Counted from the first letter of the stretch, positions 44,373 to 52,805 are shown. The stretch: DNA of 64,000 bases from Candidatus Villigracilis affinis (GCA_016718275.1 JADKEA010000019.1:496001-560000); one strand, 5' to 3'. Translations and numbers: made by a program. Notes: generated by a model from the sequence alone, not told the origin.

Positions 44373-44854
44373 CCGACATCCACGAACAACTCCGCACATT
44401 ACTGGATAAAGAAGGCGCAGTCTATCGCGTCCTTGAACACGAAGCCGAAGGCCGCACAGAAGTCATCACCCAGATCCGCGGCAACCGCATTGAGCAGGCC
44501 ATCAAGTCCATGGTGGTGCAGGTGCGCATGAGCAAAAAGGAAAATCTGTATTACCTTGCCAACGTCCCTGGCGATTGCCGCGTGGACTTTGACGCCATTA
44601 AAGCGCACTTCAATGCAGCGGGCATCGGCATGGCTCCCCGCGAAAAAGCGGAAGCGCTCACGGGCTGCGTCATTGGCTCCATTCCCCCGTTCACCTTCAA
44701 CGAAAAACTCGGCCTGCTTGCTGACCCGATGATCAAAGAGAACGATGAAGTCGTCTTCAACGCGGGCAGTTTGGAAAAATCAATTTTTATGAAAATGGAA
44801 GATTACTTCCGCATCGCCAATCCGCAAATCGTGTCCATCGCCCTGCGCGGATAA
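44369..44854 (+). CDS. YbaK/ProX-type aminoacyl-tRNA deacylase-like protein
   Basis: A 161-aa YbaK-fold protein, a family that removes mischarged amino acids from tRNA. The lysine-centred fold elements are visible (EGRTEVITQI; IEQAIKSMVVQ; GCVIGSIPPFTF; EVVFNAGSLEKSIFM). The catalytic Lys is probably the one in IKSMVVQ. The specificity cannot be read. It is translationally coupled to the fused permease, with no obvious functional link. Confidence 0.85.
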   Translation: MTDIHEQLRTLLDKEGAVYRVLEHEAEGRTEVITQIRGNRIEQAIKSMVVQVRMSKKENLYYLANVPGDCRVDFDAIKAHFNAAGIGMAPREKAEALTGCVIGSIPPFTFNEKLGLLADPMIKENDEVVFNAGSLEKSIFMKMEDYFRIANPQIVSIALRG

Positions 44855-44944
44855 AACGATATTTGACCTCTTACAAAATTCCAAAGGCCTAACCACTGCC
44901 CACAGGGTAATAAGTCATGGCGGCACCGAGAAAACCGATAAATA

Positions 44945-44973
44945 ACTCCGTGTCTCTGTGTCTCCGTGGTAAA
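44945..44973. repeat. Dispersed CCGTGTCTCTGTGTCTCCGTGG repeat
   Basis: A pyrimidine-rich GTGTCTCTG/GTCTCCGTGG motif. It resembles the palindrome after tRNA-Pro (52806-52853) and, more loosely, the one between parA and parB. Confidence 0.5.
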
Positions 44974-45001
44974 AATATTTCTTTCCGTATACTAATTTTT
45001 T

Positions 45002-45222
45002 TTATTTCCCCTCGCCGTCATCACCCACAGAACAACAATGATTCTGAAACAACTGCCAATCGTGCATTAGCTTGGTCAGTTCCTGTAAATAGACAGGAAT
45101 ATCATCTCCACTCAACACACGGTCACTGCCCAGCACCACTCGTGAAACTCCGCCTCGATCAAATCCGCTGACGGACTTTTCTCTTCATGATACAGAATTA
45201 TCCTTGAAACCTCATTTGTAAA
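45002..45222 (-). pseudogene. Frameshifted small gene on the minus strand
   Basis: The 437-base gap 44855-45291 holds coding-like minus-strand sequence. One frame reads ILYHEEKSPSADLIEAEFHEW and then stops; the next frame continues VVLGSDRVLSGDDIPVYLQE and on to CCSVGDDGEGK and a TAA at 45004-45002. Joining them needs a single-base change near 45135. A TATAAT box lies just upstream on minus (45227-45222), so the gene may once have been leaderless. I do not recognise the family. Confidence 0.5.
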
Positions 45223-45291
45223 TTATACTCAACCTATCCATATTGATTTTCTTTCCGTCGTACAGTAGTCAACCAACTTTAGAGGTGATAC

Positions 45292-45834
45292 ATGAATAAC
45301 TTTGACGAGAATTTGGATAAAGCTGTTGAAAGTTACGAAAAGAATTTCGACAAGGTCGCAAACACCGTAGACAAAGTGGCAACTGGCGTAAACCGCCTGA
45401 GAATTGGCTGTATCACGCTATTCGTAAATCTATTCTTCGCGGCATTTTGTTTGTGGGGAGCCTACGCCGCATCCGTCAGTTGGAAATTACAAACCGCAGG
45501 CGAAGTCACCACAGGCACAGTCACCCGCCTTGAAGAAAGCAAAACCAGCGAAGGCTATTGCTGCCTGTACACCCCCGTCGTGGAATTCCAAGCCAACGGT
45601 CAAACCTACTCCTTCGAGAACGGCAGCGCATCTGACTCAGTGGACTACACAGTTGGCAGCGATGTCAATGTCCGCTACGACCCTGCAAACCCCAACACCG
45701 CACAAATTGATAATGTCATTGAGCGCTGGTTGTTCCCAGTTCTCATCATCCCATCCATGATCTTCGCCGCGCTCATCACCAACTTTTTCTCTTTCCGCGC
45801 CTGGAGACGGGGCGATGATTCTTTATACGAATAG
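45292..45834 (+). CDS. DUF3592-type membrane protein, copy 1
   Basis: A 180-aa protein with two membrane helices (about 40-62 and 145-165) enclosing an extracytoplasmic DUF3592-like domain (GEVTTGTVTRLEES; YTPVVEFQANGQTYSFENG; VNVRYDPANPNTAQID). The N-terminus is charged and coiled-coil-like (KAVESYEKNFDKVANTVDK). Function unknown. The 16-nt leader AACTTTAGAGGTGATA is shared with copy 2. Confidence 0.85.
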   Translation: MNNFDENLDKAVESYEKNFDKVANTVDKVATGVNRLRIGCITLFVNLFFAAFCLWGAYAASVSWKLQTAGEVTTGTVTRLEESKTSEGYCCLYTPVVEFQANGQTYSFENGSASDSVDYTVGSDVNVRYDPANPNTAQIDNVIERWLFPVLIIPSMIFAALITNFFSFRAWRRGDDSLYE

Positions 45835-45891
45835 CCATCCAGGCAAATGGCTTCCGTCATTTGTCAAAAATCCAAACTTTAGAGGTGAAAC

Positions 45892-46353
45892 ATGCAATCC
45901 GCAGATCAAGCTTTTCCATCGAACACCAACAAAAAAAGTCCACGCAAATTAGGATGCGCCTTCATACTTCTACCGATCAGCGCCATCATATTGGTTGCCG
46001 TCAGCATTTGGTACACATACACGAGCTACATGTTCTTCACCACAGGAATTGAAGTGCAAGGCACAGTTGTCCGTTTGGAATCTTCAAGCTCCGATGGAAG
46101 CACGACCTACTCGCCCGTCTTCAGCTACACCTATGAAGGCCAGCAATACGAATACGAAAGCGTCAACTCCTCCAACCCACCCGCCAACGAAGTGGGCGAC
46201 GTTGAAACGCTTCTCGTTGATCCGAACAAACCAAACAAGGCACGCCAAAACAGCTTTTGGGAACTCTGGCTCCTGCCCGCCATTCTCTGCCCTGTTTCCT
46301 TCGGCATGATCGTCCTCTCCATCGGCATCCCATTGCTCGTTCGTCGCATATAA
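45892..46353 (+). CDS. DUF3592-type membrane protein, copy 2
   Basis: A 153-aa paralogue of the preceding gene, with the same layout: TM helix, domain (VQGTVVRLESSSSDGS; YSPVFSYTYEGQQYEYES; LLVDPNKPNKARQ), TM helix. It lacks the N-terminal coiled coil. Its leader AACTTTAGAGGTGAAAC repeats that of copy 1, evidence of tandem duplication including the ribosome site. Function unknown. Confidence 0.85.
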   Translation: MQSADQAFPSNTNKKSPRKLGCAFILLPISAIILVAVSIWYTYTSYMFFTTGIEVQGTVVRLESSSSDGSTTYSPVFSYTYEGQQYEYESVNSSNPPANEVGDVETLLVDPNKPNKARQNSFWELWLLPAILCPVSFGMIVLSIGIPLLVRRI

Positions 46354-46361
46354 TTGACTGC

Positions 46362-47110
46362 ATGGAATTAAACCTAAAAGACAAAGTTGCCATCGTCACA
46401 GGCGCAAGCCGCGGGATCGGAAACTCCATCTCGCAGATTTTATCTGCCGAAGGAGTGAAACTGACTCTCGCGGCTCGTTCGCCCCTCGAAGAGTTCAGCG
46501 CCTCTCTCCCCGCCGAAAGCCTGCCTCTGTCCATTGACCTTCGCCACGCTGATTCAGCGTCCCGCGTAGTGGACGCCACTCTCGAAAAATTTGGCAGGCT
46601 CGACATCCTCGTCAACAACGCAGGCGCCACCAAACGCGGCGACTTCCTCACCCTCACCGATGAAGAATGGGACGATGGATATGCCCTCAAATTCTTCGGA
46701 GCCATGCGTCTCTCCCGCGCTGCATGGCCGCACCTGATGAAAAGCAAAGGCAGCATCATCAACATCATCGGCATCGGCGGGCGGACAGGTTCCGCTGAAT
46801 TCGCCATCGGCGGCACGGTCAACGCCGCGTTGATGAACCTCACCAAAGTCCTCGCAGACCGCGGCGTCAAAGACGGAGTACGCGTCAACGCCATCAACCC
46901 TGGCTCCATTGCCACCGAACGCCTGCAAACCCGCATCAACTCTTTCGCCAGTGAACACAATCTCAGCCACGAAGAAGCGACAGTGCAAATGGCAAAGAAC
47001 TTCAACATCCCCGCTTCGGCGAACCGAACGAAATTGCCCAAGCCGTTGCATTCCTCGCCTCCACTCAAGCCTCCTACATTCAAGGCGCCATCCTTGATGT
47101 AGATGGCGGC
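46362..47110 (+). CDS. Frameshifted short-chain dehydrogenase/reductase lacking the YxxxK pair
   Basis: An SDR-fold protein with NAD(P)-binding TGASRGIG (14-21 or so) and LDILVNNAGATKRGD. The usual active-site YxxxK position reads IGGTVNAALMNLTK, i.e. G and N in place of Y and K, a pattern that occurs in a noncanonical SDR branch. One base is missing in the C-run near 47010: after NIP the frame changes, and the shifted frame gives the expected end RFGEPNEIAQAVAFLAS and YIQGAILDVDGG. The end is then lost in a GC-rich tract, so the true stop is uncertain. Confidence 0.75.
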
Positions 47111-47254
47111 GACGGCGGGGGCCCCGCCAGGGGCGCAGAAAGCAATTTCAAAAAACAGGAACGTTATAACATGCAAGAGCCGCCCGGGGGCCGGTGGAAT
47201 GCGGTACAGGGGGGGGGCGGCCCCCGCGCTCCACCTGCGAAGACGAGTAACCAT
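47111..47254. other. Anomalous GC/poly-G-rich tract
   Basis: Between the SDR remnant and the next gene the sequence contains runs of C and G (GGGGGCCCC, CCCGGGGG, G8-9) unlike any neighbour. The SDR frame stays open through it into the next gene. This looks like a poorly resolved assembly segment or a small GC-rich insertion. Confidence 0.5.
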
Positions 47255-47614
47255 ATGCCTGAATACACTCCCATCCACTTTTACGATGAGCACATTGACG
47301 TAATTTTCAACACGCCGCCTGTGCATGAGAAAACTCCGCCCTGCCCGAATGGGATGATTTGGAATGGCAAAACCTTCCAAATCACCGAATCACTTTCTGA
47401 GTGGGTAGATTTTTCGCGGCGCGGGAAGATGGCTAATAACATGCGTCCCGAGCATGCGGCGGTTGCATCCACACGCGGGTCGTTGAATGTGGGTAAATTC
47501 TATTTTCAAGTAAAAGTGGATTCAGGCCAGATCTTTGAGATCTATTATGACCGCGCCATGAAAGGCGTGGATAGACGCAAAGGGGAATGGTTTTTGTATC
47601 GGGAGTTGGAATAA
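47255..47614 (+). CDS. Small DUF6504-like protein
   Basis: A 119-aa soluble protein. The pattern G-x-IWNGKTFQITESLSEWVDF followed by FYFQVKVDSGQIFEIYYDR and GEWFLYRELE resembles DUF6504 domains, which occur alone or attached to DNA polymerase Y in other bacteria. The match is from memory of the pattern. ATG 47255 is chosen because the conserved part starts soon after; an upstream open extension is probably artefactual. Confidence 0.6.
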   Translation: MPEYTPIHFYDEHIDVIFNTPPVHEKTPPCPNGMIWNGKTFQITESLSEWVDFSRRGKMANNMRPEHAAVASTRGSLNVGKFYFQVKVDSGQIFEIYYDRAMKGVDRRKGEWFLYRELE

Positions 47615-47618
47615 CTGA

Positions 47619-47706
47619 GTGCGTCGCACCAAACTCGACGAGAAAATGCCTGTCGAGTAGGTAATTCTGATTAATGGAAATCTCCCACCCGTCTGGTGCG
47701 ACGCAC
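47619..47706. mobile_element. MITE-like element, copy 1 (88 bp)
   Basis: Ends GTGCGTCGCACCA (47619-47631) and TGGTGCGACGCAC (47694-47706) are perfect 13-bp inverted repeats. Inside are an inner hairpin (CTCGAC/GTCGAG) and the sequence TTAATCAGA on the complementary strand, shared with copy 2 at 59715. It is noncoding. Confidence 0.75.
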
Positions 47707-47713
47707 CCTTGCG

Positions 47714-48964
47714 CTACTCCTTCGTGATCAACCTCACCTGATTGTCATAGAAGAAATAATCCCACGCCCAGTTGAACATCACAAGAATTCTGTTGCGGAA
47801 GCCAACGATGCGGTAGATGTGCAGGAAGACCCAGATCACCCAGGCGATGAATCCGCTGAAGGAGATGCCGAAGATGCGCGCCACGGCGGCGTTGCGTCCA
47901 ATGGTGGCGAGCAGGCCAGGGTCTTTGTAATGGAAAGGCAGCGGTTCTTTGCCTTCGATCAGGCGGCGGATATTCTTCGCGGCGGCTTTGCCTTGCTGAA
48001 TGGCAACGGTCGAGAGCATGGGCAGGGGTTGACCATTTCCATTGACGAGAAAAGCGGCGTCGCCGATGACGAATGCGTCAGGAAACAGAGGCAGTTGCAG
48101 GCTTGGAGTGACGCGGACACGTCCCATGCTGGCTTGTTCCATGCCAAGCGAGTCAATGATCTCAGCCGCTTTCGCGCCAGCCGTCCAGATCAAGGTTTGC
48201 GTTTCGATGATTGACCCATCCCCCAGCGTCACACGCTGACCGTTGAAATCCTGCATCTTTGTATTCAAACGAATATCCACATTTTTATTACGCAAAAGTT
48301 TGAAGGTGGCCTCGCGCAATTCATCGGGATAGGCAGCAATCAGGCTGGGGCCAGCCTCCAAAAGAATGACCTGCGCGTCTTTGAGATCCAACCGCGGGAA
48401 ATCCTTTCGCATCACATGCGTGATGAGTTCGCTCAATGCCCCTGCTGTTTCCACACCTGTTGGCCCGCCACCCACGATGACAAAGGTGAGCTTGGCTTTG
48501 CGCTTTTCGGCATCGCCTTCGTGGCTGGCCTGCTCGAACATGGACAGCAAGTGGTTGCGCGTTTTCACTGCGGTATCAAGGTCTTTGAGCTGCAGGCCAT
48601 ACTCTTCAAGCGTATCAAAGCCGAAGAAATTTGTGCGCGCGCCTGCTGAGATGACCAGATAATCAAAGGCGATGACAGAGCCGTTGAGCCTGATGTATTT
48701 TTCGTTGAGGTCAACCTCTGTCACCTCGCCCATTTGGAAGGCGAGATTTTTTTGTTTGCGAAAGATGGTGCGGACAGGCTGGGCAATTTGCGAAGGCAGC
48801 AAGCCCGCAATGGCAACCTGATACAGCAAAGGTTGAAAGAGGTGATGATTATTTTTGTCTATCAGCGTGATACGCGCACGCGCTTTTGCAAGTCCACGCG
48901 CGGTTTCGAGTCCTGCGAATCCTGCGCCAATGATGACGATATGGGGGAGTAGAGTTGTGTTCAT
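47714..48964 (-). CDS. ndh: Type II NADH dehydrogenase (NDH-2)
   Basis: A 416-aa FAD enzyme that transfers electrons from NADH to quinone without proton pumping. The N-terminal GxGxxG reads IIGAGFAGLETARGL, the second Rossmann (NADH) IVGGGPTGVETAGAL, the FAD-binding C-part VIGDAA. The conserved AIQQGKAAAKNI and the C-terminal amphipathic/TM region (FIAWVIWVFLHIYRIVGFRNR) anchor it to the membrane. It offers an entry for electrons to a respiratory chain, consistent with heme A synthase at 28773. Confidence 0.93.
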   Translation of the reverse strand: MNTTLLPHIVIIGAGFAGLETARGLAKARARITLIDKNNHHLFQPLLYQVAIAGLLPSQIAQPVRTIFRKQKNLAFQMGEVTEVDLNEKYIRLNGSVIAFDYLVISAGARTNFFGFDTLEEYGLQLKDLDTAVKTRNHLLSMFEQASHEGDAEKRKAKLTFVIVGGGPTGVETAGALSELITHVMRKDFPRLDLKDAQVILLEAGPSLIAAYPDELREATFKLLRNKNVDIRLNTKMQDFNGQRVTLGDGSIIETQTLIWTAGAKAAEIIDSLGMEQASMGRVRVTPSLQLPLFPDAFVIGDAAFLVNGNGQPLPMLSTVAIQQGKAAAKNIRRLIEGKEPLPFHYKDPGLLATIGRNAAVARIFGISFSGFIAWVIWVFLHIYRIVGFRNRILVMFNWAWDYFFYDNQVRLITKE

Positions 48965-49060
48965 AGTGCCTCAGATCTAAAAAGTGATTTATTTCACAAT
49001 TATTATAACCAAAACTGTCTTATTTGTAAATAATTTCACGATAGGAAGTTAGTACTGGAT

Positions 49061-49085
49061 GGAACGCGGACTTAGTCCGCGTTCC
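49061..49085. repeat. GCGGACT palindrome, family member 2
   Basis: A 12-bp perfect inverted repeat (49061-49072 and 49074-49085) around one T, with the core GCGGACT/AGTCCGC also found at 5301-5316. It lies in the gap between the divergent ndh and membrane-protein genes. Confidence 0.65.
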
Positions 49086-49186
49086 ACGTCTACCCAGATA
49101 GCAAATGAAAATCCCTGAGAGGCTTTGTTAGCGCCTGCGAGCCTTCCCCCATGAAAATCGAAACATCAAAATTTCTGGAGGACAAA

Positions 49187-50029
49187 ATGAAAAACATCTT
49201 TTCCATCATGCCTGACTTTCTGCGCAACCCTGATGAATTTTTCAGAAGCATTCAGCGTAACGAAGATGTCAACGCCAAAGCTTGGACATTAAGCCTGGTG
49301 GCGCTTTTTTCTTTCATGGTCTATGGCTTCATGGTAGGGCTTGCCAAGGAACCGTTACAAGCGGTTTCAGCAGCGGTCAAAGTTCCGATTCTATTTCTCT
49401 CCACCATGTTGTTTTGTTTGCCCGCGTTGTACTTCTTTTCGCTGGCATTGCTGGGGACGCCATTGAAATTTATGCAGGTTCTCGCCGTGGTGCTTTCAGG
49501 CATCAGTGTTACGGCATTTCTCCTGCTTGGTCTCGCGCCCATTACGTTGTTCTTCGTATTGACCTCCACCAATTACGAATTCTTTCAGTTGCTGGCTGTG
49601 GCGTTCGTTGGTATCAGCGCATGGATTGGTGTGTACTTTCTCTGGCGCGGCATGACCCTTGTCGAAACAACCCGTGATGATGCGATGAAGGTCATTGGCA
49701 AACGTATTTTGTTTTTGTGGATTCTGCTCTACGGTTTCGTTGGCACGCAAATGACCTGGCGGCTAAGTCCATTTATCGGCAAGCCCGAAGACCCGTTCTA
49801 TTTCGTCCGCCCTTCCCGTGATAACTTTTACATGGATGTTGTCCATGCCCTCGAAGGCGCGTTTCAGATCCCCGTTGCACGAGCTGAGTGGGTGACCCCG
49901 GTGATCTTCGGCAGTTTGTGCGTTGTTTCGCTGGGATTCGTTTTCTTCGCTGGCGGAATGATGATGGGAAATATGACACGCCGCCCTGCTCCCAAAGTGG
50001 ATACAATGCCTGTTTCAAGTGCGGATTGA
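49187..50029 (+). CDS. Multi-pass membrane protein of unknown function
   Basis: A 280-aa protein with about six hydrophobic segments (LSLVALFSFMVYGFMVGLA; VPILFLSTMLFCLPALYFFS; ILFLWILLYGFVGTQM and others). Layout and N-terminus (FSIMPDFLRNPDEFFRSI) resemble Yip1-type membrane proteins, but I cannot assign a family. The start 49187 has GGAGG 5 nt upstream; the longer frame is unlikely. Confidence 0.8.
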   Translation: MKNIFSIMPDFLRNPDEFFRSIQRNEDVNAKAWTLSLVALFSFMVYGFMVGLAKEPLQAVSAAVKVPILFLSTMLFCLPALYFFSLALLGTPLKFMQVLAVVLSGISVTAFLLLGLAPITLFFVLTSTNYEFFQLLAVAFVGISAWIGVYFLWRGMTLVETTRDDAMKVIGKRILFLWILLYGFVGTQMTWRLSPFIGKPEDPFYFVRPSRDNFYMDVVHALEGAFQIPVARAEWVTPVIFGSLCVVSLGFVFFAGGMMMGNMTRRPAPKVDTMPVSSAD

Positions 50030-50051
50030 AGTCTGCATTCTGAAAATAAAA

Positions 50052-50081
50052 AGCCCTCCCGCTTCTTTCTACGGGAGGGCT
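50052..50081 (-). terminator. Terminator of the minus-strand MBL/GalE operon
   Basis: AGCCCTCCCG (50052-50061) and CGGGAGGGCT (50072-50081); on minus a U-run (TTTTTATTTTC) follows, 15 nt past the MBL stop. On plus it lacks a T-run. Confidence 0.85.
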
Positions 50082-50095
50082 GATTCTGGTCTCGG

Positions 50096-50782
50096 TCATG
50101 ATCCAAACTTTGAGATTTCCTGCTCCATTACTTCAGCAGGGAAATCCATGCCGTGAGCGGGATACACGCGTTTGATTCCCATCGGCAAAATTTTCTTCCA
50201 GCTTTGCACCACAAGGTTGATGTCATCTGCCAGCACAGGCAGACCTGGTGTGAGGCGCAGGTACCAATCGTTCATTGCCATGTCGCCCACGATCGCGTCG
50301 CCTGAATCGAGCAGGATGCTCGAATGCCCCATCGAGTGACCTGGCGTGTAAACCACTTTCCCTGGAATACCATACTCAGCCAGCGACATGCCGTTGTCAT
50401 CCAGCACCATGTCCACTTTGATCTTTGGCAGATGCGGATGAAGCAGTGCCTTGGCTGATGCCGCCATCATTCGCCCATACGGAGTTGTGCCAGCAGGGAA
50501 GGGCGGTTCGCCTGTCTCGACCATGAACTGGTCCCGTCCATGAATAGCGACCTTCGCCCCAGTCATCTCGCGGATATCGCTCAGACAGGTGATGTGGTCC
50601 CAATGCCCGTGTGTGAGCAGGATCAAGTCAATAGATTTTGGGTCAACGCCAAGGTTCTTCATGCCGCGCACAAAAGCGGATGTGCCGCCCCATGCACCCG
50701 CGTCAACGAGAATTGTCCGCTCGCCGCGGAGCAGGAAGCAATTGCAAATTCCAACTGGGATGCGGTGAAAAGTAAAAGGCAT
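50096..50782 (-). CDS. Metallo-beta-lactamase-fold hydrolase
   Basis: A 228-aa cytosolic MBL-fold enzyme. Metal motif LLTHGHWDHI, further ligands in TPGHSMGHSSI and GDMAMND, last His in YPAHGMDF. This is the glyoxalase-II-like/hydrolase pattern; substrate unknown. Its ATG overlaps the galE stop (TAATG at 50780-50784), so it is translationally coupled to galE. Confidence 0.88.
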   Translation of the reverse strand: MPFTFHRIPVGICNCFLLRGERTILVDAGAWGGTSAFVRGMKNLGVDPKSIDLILLTHGHWDHITCLSDIREMTGAKVAIHGRDQFMVETGEPPFPAGTTPYGRMMAASAKALLHPHLPKIKVDMVLDDNGMSLAEYGIPGKVVYTPGHSMGHSSILLDSGDAIVGDMAMNDWYLRLTPGLPVLADDINLVVQSWKKILPMGIKRVYPAHGMDFPAEVMEQEISKFGS

Positions 50783-51759
50783 TATTTCTCGTACCCGTTC
50801 GGATGCGATGTGTGCCACTCCCATGCGCTGGAGAGGATTTCCTGCATGTTGGTGTGGGTGGGTTTCCAGCCGAGTTCGCTTATGATCTTCTTCGGTGAAG
50901 CGACCAATCGCGCTGAGTCGCCTGGGCGGCGCGGAGATTCAACTGTCGGGATGGCGTGACCGGTTACTTGTCTTGCCGTATCGATCACCTCGCGGACGGA
51001 GAATCCGTTTCCGCTGCCGATGTTGTAGATCATCTTATCTTTGGATTCCAATGCACCCAAGGCAAGGATGTGCGCCGAAACCAGATCCGCGATGTGAATG
51101 TAGTCACGGATGCAGGTGCCATCAGGAGTGGGATAGTCCGTGCCGAAGATGGTGGCAGACTCAGCCTGCCCAAGTGCGATCTGCAACACGCGCGGAATGA
51201 GATGTGACTCGGGTTGGTGTGCTTCACCGCGCCCGGGTAACGCTCCGCAGGCGTTGAAGTAACGAAGCGCTGCGAAATGTAATCCGTGGATGCTGCGATA
51301 CCATTCGAGCGCCTGTTCGGTCATCAACTTGGTGTGGCCGTAGACATTGGTCGGCCCGATGGGGGATTCTTCAGTCAATGGCTCTTCGCTGGATTGATAG
51401 ACTGCGGCGGTGGAAGAGAACACAAGCTTTTTTACTCCAGCTTGAACGGCGGTTTCCATCAATTGCAAGGAGTTGGTGAAGTTATTGCGAAAGAATTTGC
51501 CAGGATCCTTCATGCTTTCGCCTGCTTCGATGAATGCGGCAAAGTGCATGACGGCGTCAAATTTTTGGGAAAGGAGGGCTTCGGCAAGCGAATGGCTGTC
51601 ATCCAATGAGGCGTGGATGAAATTTGCGCCTGTAGGAACTGCAGCGCGATGGCCTGTAATAAGCGAGTCATACACCGTGACGGAATGACCAGCCTGGATG
51701 AGGGCTTCGGCTGTGGCAGATCCAATGTAACCCGCGCCGCCTGTGATAAAGATTTTCAT
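50782..51759 (-). CDS. galE: UDP-glucose 4-epimerase
   Basis: A 325-aa extended SDR that interconverts UDP-glucose and UDP-galactose. NAD-binding ITGGAGYIGSATAE at the start, active-site YGHTK (in TNVYGHTKLM), FRNNFTNSL and LRYFNACG are typical of GalE. AGGAG lies 5 nt before ATG 51759. The enzyme supplies galactosyl donors for glycans; the MBL gene downstream is coupled to it. Confidence 0.92.
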   Translation of the reverse strand: MKIFITGGAGYIGSATAEALIQAGHSVTVYDSLITGHRAAVPTGANFIHASLDDSHSLAEALLSQKFDAVMHFAAFIEAGESMKDPGKFFRNNFTNSLQLMETAVQAGVKKLVFSSTAAVYQSSEEPLTEESPIGPTNVYGHTKLMTEQALEWYRSIHGLHFAALRYFNACGALPGRGEAHQPESHLIPRVLQIALGQAESATIFGTDYPTPDGTCIRDYIHIADLVSAHILALGALESKDKMIYNIGSGNGFSVREVIDTARQVTGHAIPTVESPRRPGDSARLVASPKKIISELGWKPTHTNMQEILSSAWEWHTSHPNGYEK

Positions 51760-51798
51760 TGATGCTCCTGAATTCAGTTTCAATAAAAGAATTATATC

Positions 51799-52698
51799 TT
51801 ATTGTTCGGTCGGCTCTTTTTGCCATTGTTTGACATACCAAAGCATATATTCGTCCACATGCGCGCTCCAGTAGGTTTCGGTGTGATCTCCGGAATAGAG
51901 ATGGAACTCGTGGATGTAACTGTTTTGGGTGAGGATTTCCTCGAACAGAAGGGCGCGTGAGAGTTCCATGTCGGCATCGCCGATGTCGATCCAAAGGCGT
52001 GGATGATTCTCTTCCGGTGTGGCCTTGATGATCATGTCCAAATAAGGTGCGTTGTCTTTGAAAATAGCGGGGGAGTGCAGGCCCATTGCCCCAAACAAGT
52101 CGGGGTGTTCGAAGCCGAGTTGTACCGCCCAGCCGCCGCCGCGTGAAAGTCCGCCGATGGAACGGTTGGCACGGTCTGTCAGGGTGCGGTAGTTTTCGTC
52201 CACGTATGGGATGAGAGCATTGATGAAGCGGTCGCCGAAGCCTGAGCCTGCTTCCACATTCCAATAACGGTCATCGGGGAAAACGACGATGAATGGGGTC
52301 GCCATTTCGTTTTGGATAAGTTGGTCAGCCATGCTTGGCACACCCAATCGCACCCATTGATCCTGGGTATAGGTCTGTCCGTGGAGCAGGTAAAGCACTG
52401 GAAAGCGGGCTTCGCTGTCATGATCGTAACACGGGGGCAGGTAGATGATGAATTGTTGCGGAGGTTTTGTGGTCGAGACGACATCCTGTTTGAGGACGCC
52501 GGGTTTTGCAAGGCAGTTTTCCGGGGTGGGGGTGGCGGGAACTGGTAAAGAAGTCTCTGTGGCTGGAGCTGTGGCTGTGAATGGAAGCACTGTTTGGGTG
52601 GGGATTATTTCATTTTTTGGCTGGCAGGCTGAAAGTCCGAAGAGAAGCGCGAGAATGGCAAAAAAAAGAGTTCCTTGACGGGTTATCATTCTTCGCAT
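51799..52698 (-). CDS. Esterase-D-like lipoprotein hydrolase
   Basis: A 299-aa lipoprotein: lipobox LSAC (C25), Thr/Pro linker of about 35 residues (PATPTPENC), then an alpha/beta hydrolase of the putative esterase/feruloyl-esterase type. Nucleophile elbow GGLSRGGGW, acid DIGDADMELS, His SGDHTETYW. It would cleave esters outside the membrane, anchored to it. The start at 52698 is chosen for signal-peptide shape. Confidence 0.88.
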   Translation of the reverse strand: MRRMITRQGTLFFAILALLFGLSACQPKNEIIPTQTVLPFTATAPATETSLPVPATPTPENCLAKPGVLKQDVVSTTKPPQQFIIYLPPCYDHDSEARFPVLYLLHGQTYTQDQWVRLGVPSMADQLIQNEMATPFIVVFPDDRYWNVEAGSGFGDRFINALIPYVDENYRTLTDRANRSIGGLSRGGGWAVQLGFEHPDLFGAMGLHSPAIFKDNAPYLDMIIKATPEENHPRLWIDIGDADMELSRALLFEEILTQNSYIHEFHLYSGDHTETYWSAHVDEYMLWYVKQWQKEPTEQ

Positions 52699-52704
52699 TA
52701 TACT
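52675..52704 (+). promoter_or_regulatory. Promoter of tRNA-Pro
   Basis: -35 TTGACG (52675-52680), 18-bp spacer, -10 TATACT (52699-52704), with the tRNA starting 18 nt after the -10. This is the best two-box promoter in the window. It overlaps the start of the divergent esterase gene. Confidence 0.7.
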
Positions 52705-52721
52705 CGTCCAGTTCATTTGAT

Positions 52722-52796
52722 CGGGGCGTGGCGCAGTCCGGCTAGCGCGCTTGCTTTGGGAGCAAGAGGCCGTAGGTTCGAATCCTATCGCCCCGA
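52722..52796 (+). tRNA. tRNA-Pro(TGG)
   Basis: A full cloverleaf: acceptor CGGGGCG (52722-52728)/CGCCCCG (52789-52795), D stem GCGC, anticodon stem CTTGC/GCAAG with loop TTTGGGA and anticodon TGG (52757-52759), T stem GTAGG/CCTAT with loop TTCGAAT. The discriminator is A; CCA is not encoded. Confidence 0.97.
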
Positions 52797-52805
52797 CAAA
52801 ACCTG

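Noticed and set aside
46163..47380. 405-codon minus-strand frame over the SDR region
   Set aside because: It crosses a DUF3592 gene, the SDR and the GC tract, and shows low-complexity Arg/Ser/Ala composition with no domain.
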